64,000 nt of DNA from Dactylis glomerata (taxonomy: Eukaryota; Streptophyta; Magnoliopsida; Poales; Poaceae): the NCBI GenBank assembly GCA_007115705.1, contig QXEO01000339.1, positions 8,701,122 to 8,765,121 of the forward strand, written 5' to 3'. Below the pieces are notes generated by a model. It did no database searches. It worked only from the letters and a program-made list of their open reading frames with translations, and was not told where the DNA came from. A program made the translations under genes and the position numbers. Every line of letters starts with the position of its first letter. The first letter of the stretch is position 1. Shown piece by piece: positions 52,744-61,480 of the stretch.

Positions 52744-53875
52744 TGTTGCCTGTCAAAACCCACCGGCGAGCAGCGACGAGCAACACGAAGAGCCGGGAGG
52801 CTCCCAGAACTGCTGGTGGGCCCTGGTCCCTCGGGCAACGGCCTGCAAAACTCCGGCACACGTCCTGGCTGATGCAAGGGCGTGCCACCTGACCTATACC
52901 TGATCAGGAAGGTGATGGATTGCTTCGATTAGTTTCCTGCATGGCAGACACATAAACATTAAATACGAGCCTCGATCGGCTCTCAGGTTTCCCTGTGAAT
53001 CGGCTCATGTAGCCGATTGTCCCATGGATCTGCATTGGATCTACGATAACATGGGGTTTTGCTTTATCAATACAAGTCAAATCGATCTACGACAGTTTAA
53101 CGCTTTCACCACATAATTGGAACATCCCACACGTAATTGAGCCTGGTAGATACGAAAGATAACAGAAAACTAACCCTAGAGGAGGCCAAAAAACCAACGT
53201 AGAGTCAATTCCCGGAACAACTCCTCTCGAATTGGCAAACCATATCCTTACGTACTACTGGATCGTTCAACCCGTTTGTGAGGCCTAACCATGCGGATAT
53301 CAAACTAATCCTTGGAGAACAAGGAACAACTATGACAGATTGAATCGACTGAATAAAGATCAAGCAAGATGCTGCCCTTACACCCAAAATAGGTGCAAAG
53401 GCAGCGAGATCTCTAGGGGCAGCATGACTAAGCAAACATAACCAAAAGCACCGATGCTAGCCCAAACAGATCTATGATAACAGTATTACTCGCCATCAAC
53501 AAGGCTTCAGTACGAGCAACACCAAATAACACATAAGCAGATGCTGCCTAGATCGCGAGATGCGATATAGGCAGCACGACGCTTACCTGAAAGAAACCCT
53601 CGAAACAAGGGGTGGCGATGCGCCGAGATTGTGTTTGTTGTGAACGTGATCGTCCTCCTTTCTCAATAACCCTAGGTACACATTTATAGTCCGGAGACTT
53701 TCTATCTTTGGAATAAACCTAACAACTCTATCTCTTGTTTAAACCGAAACGTAATCTATCATAATATACAGATACACGGGCAATTAGCCCAAATCCACGC
53801 GCAAGGCCGATCCAGCCTCCAAGCCCATCTTGATTACGGCCCATCTCCTCATTTGGCCAAAATGTGGCGATAACA
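52744..53875 (-). mobile_element. 5' LTR of element C (right)
   Basis: Same length as the left LTR with five substitutions found by eye. The five sites include the hairpin stem (about 53567). The promoter TATA and donor-like site are kept. Confidence 0.95.
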
Positions 53876-53880
53876 CCTGT

Positions 53881-55435
53881 ACATATGAAAGATCACTCCC
53901 TGGAGGTAAGCTTGATTTCTCAATATGAGGAGAACATGACTAAGTTGACAGAATGTTATAGACAACGTGCTAAAAAACACTGGGCCACACAAGGATATAG
54001 AAACACGTCTTTCTTTCATAATGCTGTTCTCAAGCGTAGAAGGCGCAACCGGATTGTTTCCATTAGAGATATACATGGTAACACTCTTCATGACCCAAAT
54101 GATATAGCAAATGAATTTGCGACTTACTTCCAGAATATCTTCCAGTCCTCTTGTGATAACAATAACAGGCCATTTGTGGACACTACTCATCCTCAAGAGC
54201 AACATGTTTTCACAAACTCCATCCCGGACAAGCAAGAAATATGGGATACTCTCAAAGCAATGAGAAAGAATGCTTCTCCAGGGCCAGACGGTTTCAATGT
54301 AGCTTTCTACACCTCAGCATGGGAATGGATAGGTGATGATGTTGCAGCGCTCGTGAAAGAGTTCTATTTCACAGGTATATTACCATCACACATCAATGAC
54401 ACCCATATAGCTCTTATTCCAAAAAAGTTGGTGTGTCATTTTCCCTCTGATTTTCGCCCCATTAGCTTGTGTAACGTCATCTATAAGCTTATTACAAAAA
54501 CCTTAGCTAACCGTCTAAAAGAGCATTTGCCAAACTACATTCACCCCTCACAACAAGCATTCATTAAGGGTAGGCGAATTAGTAATAACATTGTTGTTGC
54601 TCAAGAAATTGCCCACTCGTTCTCTCTTTCTACTTGGAATAGCCATGACTTTATGATCAAAATTGATTTGGCTAAAGCGTTTGATAGAATTGAATGGCAT
54701 TTTATTGCTTCTGCTTTAGCACGAAAAGGACTTCATAACCATTTCATCAATCTTGTACATGCTTGCATCTCTTCACCGAATTTTTCTGTTATTGTTAATG
54801 GTCAGTCCTTCAGTCACTTTAAGAGTAGCAGAGGCATTCGACAGGGTTGTCCTCTGTCGCCGTATCTGTTTGTCTTTGCAGTAAATGAACTCTCGTTGGC
54901 CCTACAGGATGCTATGCAAGCCAACCACTTATCAGGTATTTCTCTTGGACCAAATTGTCCTCTGATTCACTCGTTGATGTTTGTGGATGATTTGTTGCTT
55001 TGTGGAAAAGCTAACATGCAGGAAGCTTCTTCTATTGCCCAAATTTTGGATCAGTTTTGCCACCACTCGGGGTAGGTACCAAACTGGAATAAATCTGCTA
55101 TCATGTTCAGCAAAAATGTTAACTTGCAGGTTAAGCAAGATATCAAGCAAATCTTCCAGGTTCCGGACATGGATAGCAACACCATTCATCTCGGCCATCC
55201 ACTCATACTTCCAGCCAAGGATAGATCTGCAGCCTACAATTTTGTTTATGAAAAGTTTAGATCTAAATTGAGTGCTAACAAAGCTAACAGACTCTCCCAT
55301 GCAGCCAGACTTACTCTCATAAAATCAATGTTTTCATCTATACCTGTCTACTATATATGTCCAATATTCTTTTTTCGAAAAAATTCCTTGCAAAACTCAC
55401 AGCGATTATTAGAAATTTCTGGTGGACAGGAGTGA
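53881..55435 (+). pseudogene. LINE ORF2, reverse transcriptase
   Basis: The frame resumes as HMKDHSLEVSLISQYEEN after element C. RT blocks: NASPGPDGFNVAFY, LIPKKLVCHFPSDFRPISLC, FIKGRRISNNIVVAQE, KIDLAKAFDRIEW, GIRQGCPLSPYLFVFAVN, and catalytic FVDDLLLCGKA near 54980. A TAG at 55073-55075 (former CAG) interrupts; the frame goes on to about 55370, where a run of A/T shifts it by one. Confidence 0.93.
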
Positions 55436-57156
55436 AAGAAGAGCCCTCTACAAAATGCTTGTGTCTTAGGGCATGGGCTGACATTTGTGTAGAAAAAAAA
55501 TTGGGTGGCCTCGGCATTCGAAACTTGCAGGCGATTAACCAAGGGCTTATTCTTTCGGCGGCATGGAGGTTGGCAAAGGATCCTCAGAGCCAGCCAGCTC
55601 AAATCCTCAAAGCAAAATACCATGACGACGCTTCAATTTGGAGAGCTAAGCCGAACAAGCCCAAATCTGCATTCTGGACTGCAATCCTTAAGGTTCGTCC
55701 CTTGTTAATCTCAGCATCTTTTTATCAAATCTTTGATGGCAGCAGCTCAATTTGGAGCTCTCCTTGGTTTAAGGGCTGGGAAACCATCTACGATAATCTT
55801 ATTATTTAGCCTCCTCCTTTTGTATATCCGGCTGTAGTAAAAGATCTTTGGATACCAAATCAGAAAGCTTGGAATGAAACTTTAGTTCACTCTCTCTTTA
55901 ATCCTGAAACTGCCAGGGAAATTCTTCAAACTCCTATTATTGATGCAAATGAGCAAGACACATTGGTTTGGAAGCTAACCCCTGCAGGTACTTGCACCTC
56001 GAAAAGTGCTTACAAGCACTGCTTCAACAACCTTGCTCTCCCTCAAAATCAGCAGCCGAAGATTGTTCCACAACAAGTCATTTCATTGCTCAATCAGGTT
56101 TGGCAGGATAAAGAGATGGTGCCTCCTGTGCAAACATTTGCTTGGAGAATCCTTCGTAAGGCTCTTCCCACCGGTAAGCGAGCAAGCAGATTTTCCAAAC
56201 ATATAGATGAATTTTGCTCTAGGTGTGGTGGAGTGGAGGATGAGATGCACATGCTCTTTCTTTGTCCATTTTCGAAAGCTGCATGGTTTTGCAATCCATG
56301 GTTTATTAAAACAGAGTTGCTTGCTGCAGTTCACCACTCTATACCTGACATGATCACTGCCTTGCTTTCATCTCACCACCCACATGTTAATACTACAAAC
56401 TTATATACTTTTTTGTGGTGCCTTTGGAAAGCCAGAAATGACAATCTTTTTGGCAGAAAAATTCAGAATCCTGCACATGTGTTTGCTGCTTTCAAAGCCA
56501 TTTTGCAGGGAAGTAATCTGGAAAGAATATTGCCTCACATAGACAATTCTCAGACGCGCGAGGATCGACTACAGCAGCTTCACCCTATCATCACGGCGAC
56601 ACAGGTCTTGTCTAATGCAGGTTGCTCCATTTTCTGTGATGCGGCATGGAAGTTAGATGGAAATGCTCAACAAGCTCCGGCTGGAATTGGGATTTATATT
56701 CAGGTGGATAATAACCAACACTTCAAACAGCTGCATATTGCAGCCAGGTCCCCACCTACTGCATCTCCTCTTCAAGCTGAAGCTCTAGCTCTTGTTCTTG
56801 CTACCAAATTGGCTACTGTTATTCAGGTACAAGAGCCTAAGTACTTCACAGATAGCGCTATCTTGGCTCAAGCAGCTTCTACCAAATGCATCTTATCTGC
56901 GCCGAGTCATTGGGAAGTCAGGCCAGAGTTGGCGACCATACAAGCATCCTCTTCTTTTCAAGCAAGCAGAGTCAACCATATCTCTAGAGGCCTGAATGTT
57001 AAAGCTCACCATTTAGCTAGATTAGCTACAAGGATCAACTATACATCTGTAGCTATCAGATGTCTATGTCAGGATGTAGGTCTTTGTCCAGGCAGAGATA
57101 TCCTCTCGGATCTTTGCATGTATCCTTTCAAGCTACTATCTGTAAAGTGTTGCTGA
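55357..57156 (+). pseudogene. LINE ORF2, zinc-binding RVT region and RNase H
   Basis: Shifted frame with a TAG at 55807-55809, then open to the final TGA at 57154. It encodes the thumb and linker (FWWTGVKEEPSTKCLCLRAW, KLGGLGIRNLQAINQGLI), zf-RVT (FAWRILRKALPTGKR, CSRCGGVEDEMHMLFLCPFS) and a C-terminal RNase H (IFCDAAWKLDG, QAEALALVLATK, YFTDSAILAQ). This is the usual ending of plant L1 elements with RNase H. Confidence 0.9.
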
Positions 57157-57186
57157 ATTTAATAAAATCACTATGTTCAAAAAAAA
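57157..57186 (+). terminator. LINE 3' end and poly(A)
   Basis: A very short 3' UTR with AATAAA-like taataaaatc followed by nine A. Confidence 0.75.
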
Positions 57187-57366
57187 ATGAAATCATACAG
57201 TTTCACTATAAAGATCCAAATGAAGCACACGAGGAAACTGATGAAGATTCTGAAATGACAGAAACAATTCTGTCTCCAAGAGATGCAACATAATCATCAT
57301 GCACACACATCCTAGCTCAAAGCAAGCCTACATCAGTAAGGGAAAGCAAAGCTGCATCGATGCCAA
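57187..57366 (+). other. Host sequence right of the LINE
   Basis: Starts with the LINE duplication. A frame continuing from the left flank ends DPNEAHEETDEDSEM..SPRDAT and a TAA near 57291. The rest shows nothing; the family is not recognised. Confidence 0.4.
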
Positions 57367-57763
57367 TGTAAGAATTGTTAGATTGATCTCTATCGGTTCG
57401 AGCCCAACGGCTCGTCTGACCCCTTCTCTCGCGCCCTGATCGGGGGCGTCCGTTCGTTCGTGAACGGTGGGCCCCTGTCGCTGCGCTATATAAAGGGTGG
57501 GGGGGCGGCCTGCATGCCTCACGAGGTTGATCGTGCGTAGCCGCCCCCCACCGACATCCCCTACCGATCTAGGGTTAGCGTGGGCAACGGGAAGCACTAC
57601 TGCCACCATACACACACACCCATCACCATGGCTTCTGGTTCGAGCTCTTCAAGCTCAGGGGCAGGTATCTCTCTCTCTGGTTTCCCTCCCTCTATCTCTC
57701 AGATCACAAGTCTTTTGGTAAATAGTCAGTACCACACCGAAAAGTTCTAGCCTAGATTTAACA
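57367..57763 (+). mobile_element. 5' LTR of copia F (397 bp)
   Basis: TGTAAGAATTGTTAG to AGATTTAACA. TATA box CTATATAAAG at 57486-57495. Confidence 0.85.
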
Positions 57764-57764
57764 T

Positions 57765-57776
57765 TGGTATCAGAGC
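57765..57776 (+). promoter_or_regulatory. Primer binding site of copia F (initiator tRNA-Met)
   Basis: TGGTATCAGAGC, one base after the LTR, the classic plant copia site. Confidence 0.95.
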
Positions 57777-59046
57777 AGTTCTAGTGTTAGATCTCTTCAG
57801 TAGAAAAGAAAGGGAAACCCCAGCTCATCCCCAAAAGAACCCCGAATCAAACATCACAGAGACAAAAGGGGAAAAGAACTCACCGGGTTTGAGCCTCGGG
57901 CTCGCCGGCAAAGAACGCCGCCGTCTCCGGCCGTGTCTGTTCCGCTCGATTCCCGTGCGCATCCAATGGAGGATCGGGGAAGAAGAACCATGGGCAGTGG
58001 AGGAGCACGCCTCCGCCACGCCCGAAAGGGAAAGAAACCCTTCGGGGGCAAAGTGCGCGCCGCCGTCCACTGCTGTGGTGTGCCGCCGGCGCGGGTCAAC
58101 AGTGGCCACCGGCCAACAGCCACCTCCTGCTCGTTGGCCCGCGACTGCGAGCCGCTGGTTTGCCGGCGACATCCTTCATGGCGTCGCGCTCGAGCGAGGG
58201 AGGCAAGAGAAAGTGGAGAGGAAGGCTTGCCAGCCACTTCCGCATCGCCGGTCGCTGGCGGGGAGCCGGCCGGCGCCGGACTCCTGCGAGCTCTCAGCCG
58301 CCAGAGAGTGAGCGTGACAGATCGAGAGGAAAAGAGAAAGTGGCTAGGGTTTCTCCGTCGGGACTGACCGGTGAGCTGGTTTTGTCAGGGCGACGCGTGC
58401 GCTCGACCGTCGGATTCCATCCGACGGCCAATACCGCTCGGTCGTGGTGCCAGCAGGCCACGAGCCGCATCGGGCTGGGCTCGGAGAGCGAGCGGCGGGT
58501 TGTTTCTGCCGCATAGGGGCGCCAGGCGCGCAAAGTGGGCCGTGGGCTGCAGAAGGCCGCGGGCCGAAATAGTTTTTTCTTTTTTTAGTTATTTTCATAG
58601 AATACAGTTTTGCTGATTTTGTTCAAATTTTGAGCAATTTTCATACAGTTTCTTCTATTCAAAATAATCCAACGAAATTTTGTTTAGAAAACTGAAAAGT
58701 AACAGAAACTTTTATGTAAAGTTTAGAGTTAATGAATTTCTTAATTCATGTTTCCGCTGCAAATAATTAAAGTAATTGCTTAAATGCAATAAAGTGGTAT
58801 TTAAATTTTGAAAGATGTGATAAAGTGATTATGACTCTGTTATTATATGACCAACGTTGTTAATAGCATGATCATAATTTATTCATTGTATGATTAAATG
58901 GTGCATTTATCTCTATTTTTGCCCAACGGTGATATAGTTTTAATTGCACAAACAGTTGTATGTGTTGATTTATACCAACGTTGGATTAATGGATGCAATT
59001 GTTTTGTTATCTCACATCTTTGTGAATTTCAGGAGGCTACAATCTG
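57777..59046 (+). other. Leader of copia F
   Basis: GC-rich to about 58560, then A/T-rich. Open frames here have no recognisable domain. An acceptor-like tttgtgaatttcag ends at 59031 just before the gag ATG, and donor-like ccg|gtgagc lies near 58366, so the A/T-rich part may be an intron. Not proven. Confidence 0.5.
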
Positions 59047-60393
59047 ATGAGTTGCCTCAAAGACGTTCCGACGCTTAGGGGTGACAACTACACTGAGTGG
59101 AGGAAGAAAGTTGATCTGGCTTTTGTCTGCGCTGAGGTCAACTGGGTTGTGGACACTCCACAACTAGTCAAGCCGATAGAGCCGGTCAGAGATGCAAAGG
59201 ATGATGATACTGCATGGAAGAACAAGAAAAAGGACTATGCTCTAGTGGAGCTGGCATATGTGCTAGAGAACCAAAAGTGGGTCAATGCAAATAAAAAGTG
59301 CATGGCCTTTATAAAGAACACGATTGAGAACGCCATTGCGGGCTCAATCGCAGAGTGCACTTCCGTCGGGGGGTTTCTGGAAAAGATAAAGAGCCAGTTC
59401 ACTAGCTCTTCAAAGGTGTATGCTACCCAGCTGCTCAAACAGCTGGTCACAGAAAAGTACACAGGAGGTGCACATGGTATCAGGGAGCACATCCTGAGGA
59501 TGAGCAACATGGCTTCTAAACTGAAGCCCATGGATGCTGATCTGGAACTAAAGCCTGCTCTGCTTGTTCACCTTGTCATGGCTTCATTGCCTAAAGAGTT
59601 TGATAACTTTGTTATCAACTACAATATGTCCCCTGATAAATGGGACTTAGACAAAATGATTGCCATGTGTGTGCAAGAGAAAGATAGGCTTAAAGCCTCA
59701 AATGGTGGTTCCATCAACTATGTCAAGGACAACAAGAAAAGGAACTACCAGAACTACCAGAACAGCAATCAAGGTTCTCCCTCCAAGCCATATGGCAAAG
59801 GTCCCCAACAGTATCATCAGCCCACTCTCCCAGTGGATAAAGACCAGTGTCTCCACTGCAAGAAGACTGGGCACTTCAAGAAAGACTGTCCAGAATGGCT
59901 CAAGTCCATAATGGCAAGGAAAGGTAAAGATACAGTTTCTTTTGTAAATAAATCCCTGTATTCACAGTTTTCGAAATCTACTTGGTGGATTGACTCAAGT
60001 GCAACTGTTCATGTTGCAAATTCTTTACAGGGATTCTATTTGACAAGGACTATGAAAAGAAATGAAAGATGCATTGAAGTTGCGAATGGAGTTCAAGTAG
60101 ACGTTGAAGTTGTTGGCGACATCTCCTTGAAGTTAGCTGATGGCTTTTCGATTCTTCTTAGAGATGTGTTATTTGTTCCTTCACTTCACAGAAACTTAAT
60201 AAGTGTATCACGTTTGGATAAAGACAGTTATGAGTGTTATTTTGCACACGGCAAGTGTGCCATATGGTTTAAAGATGCTTGTGTGGGTGTTTCTTTACTT
60301 CACAATGAGCTTTATTTGTTATCCTTACGTGAAAAAGTGCATTCTGTGTGTAATGTGAATGAACAAATTTCCTTGTCGAATGATGCTGTTTAA
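59047..60393 (+). pseudogene. Copia F gag and protease
   Basis: ATG at 59047, open for 448 codons. Gag (DNYTEWRKKVDLAF, TSSSKVYATQLLKQL), zinc knuckle CLHCKKTGHFKKDC, then protease WWIDSSATVHVANSLQGF. The aspartic protease triad should read D-S/T-G; here the Gly is Ser (ggt-like codon now agt), which should inactivate it. The frame runs through the GAG-pre-integrase start (LISVSRLDKDSYEC) and ends LSNDAV with a TAA, probably where the element is broken. Confidence 0.9.
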
Positions 60394-60430
60394 TGGTGCC
60401 TAGTTGACGAGGGAGATTATTCTTCTGCGT

Positions 60431-60448
60431 TCCCCGGCAACGGCGCCA
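60431..60448 (-). promoter_or_regulatory. tRNA-Asp primer site next to LTR J
   Basis: On the minus strand TGGCGCCGTTGCCGGGGA, ten bases after the LTR end. Beyond it the internal region of a gypsy element should start, but copia F sequence begins within about 40 bp. Confidence 0.9.
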
Positions 60449-60458
60449 GAAAATTAGC

Positions 60459-61480
60459 TGTTGCGTGTGGTTAACGTGGGAGCAAACTGTCCTTGTGCGT
60501 GGTGGATAACCAGCCCGTTGGGAACCCCAAGAGGAAGGTATGATGAGTATAGCAGCTAGTTTTCCCTCAGTTTAAGAAACCAAGGTTTATCGATCAGGAG
60601 AGGAGAGACAATGACGACTGAAGGTGATGCGGAACCTGCACACACACAAACAAATACTTTGTTTCCAACTTGCGATGAGGTTGTCAATCTCACCGGTTTG
60701 CTTGAAACAAAGGTTATGAGCGTATCGAGTGGAAAACAATATAGTACAGCAACTTAATCATAAACACCAATATTCATCGGATCCCAACAAACCAAACATG
60801 TAGAATTACATAACGGTGATCTCAATCATGTAGGGCAGCTCATGAGATCTAAACATGAAGCACATGGTGGAGAAGACAACCATCTAGATACTGCTATGGA
60901 CCCATAGTCCAAGGTAGACTACTCACTCATCGCTCCGGAGGCAAGCATGGCGATGAAGAAGACCTCCGGTGGCGATTCCCCTCTCCGACAGGGTGCCGGG
61001 AAGAGCTTCTGGACCCTCCCGATCTTCGGGTCGACGGTGGCGGCGGATCGCGATGTGTTCTGGAAATCTGATCGGGTACTTAGGTTTTTTCCGCCGGGGG
61101 GTCTTTATAGGCGAAGGGGCGTCGTCAGGGGAGGAGCCAGGCGCCCTCACGCGGAGCCCGCGCGGCCAGGGGCCTGGCCGCGCCGCCCCTGCGTGTGGGG
61201 CCCTGGTGGCCCCCCTCCGACTCTCCTTCGGATCTCTGGAAGCTTCCGGGTAAAATAAGACTTCAGGAACCTGTTTCGTCCAATTCCGAGAATATTTCCT
61301 GTGTATCACTTCTGAAACACAAAAACAGCAGAAAACAGGAAACTGGCACTGTGGCAACTCGTTAATAGGTTAGTTCCGGAAAATGCATAAAAGTGCCACT
61401 AAGTGTAACGAAACAATAGGCAAATGGTGTAAAAACAAGCATGGAGCATCAAAAATTATAGATACGTTGGAGACGTATCA
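60459..61480 (-). mobile_element. Gypsy LTR J (1022 bp), same family as D
   Basis: Minus strand TGATACGTCTCCAACG to GTGTGGTTAACCACACGC-like end ACGCAACA. Highly similar to LTR D, lacking two internal blocks. Unusually it is flanked by a primer site on its 3' side and by 3' internal sequence with a polypurine tract on its 5' side. Confidence 0.92.

Larger units (their letters stand above)
40205..53875 (-). mobile_element. Complete young Tat-type Ty3/gypsy element C with two antisense genes
   Basis: Target duplication cctgt (40200-40204, 53876-53880). LTRs of equal length (1132 bp) differ at five positions by my reading, about 0.44 percent; at the commonly used grass rate of 1.3e-8 per site per year this is under 0.2 million years. 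Minus strand: gag, protease, RT-RNase H-integrase. Plus strand: an acidic ORF and a six-exon plant-mobile-domain gene. GCCGAT/ATCGGC occurs throughout. Confidence 0.95.
31690..57186 (+). mobile_element. 5'-truncated L1-type LINE, split by three later insertions
   Basis: Target duplications atgaaatcataca at 31677-31689 and 57187-57199. LINE segments: 31690-32151, 38706-39353, 39865-40204 and 53881-57186, about 4.75 kb in sum. ORF2 is present from endonuclease to RNase H, but only about half a kilobase precedes its ATG, so ORF1 is mostly absent, consistent with 5' truncation during target-primed insertion. It ends taataaaatcactatgttc plus nine A. Every intervening element is removed cleanly by its own duplication. 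Confidence 0.92.
57367..60410 (+). mobile_element. Ty1/copia element F, 3'-truncated
   Basis: 5' LTR, tRNA-Met primer site, 1.27-kb leader, then gag-protease. The element ends near 60393-60410 before integrase, abutting gypsy primer-site sequence of J. The 3' LTR is absent. Confidence 0.88.

Noticed and set aside
57784..58516. GC-rich overlapping ORFs in the copia F leader as genes
   Set aside because: No domain, overlapping in several frames on both strands; composition effect of a GC-rich leader.
12525..61480. LTR D and LTR J as the two ends of one element
   Set aside because: They are in opposite orientation, and J has its own primer site and tract.
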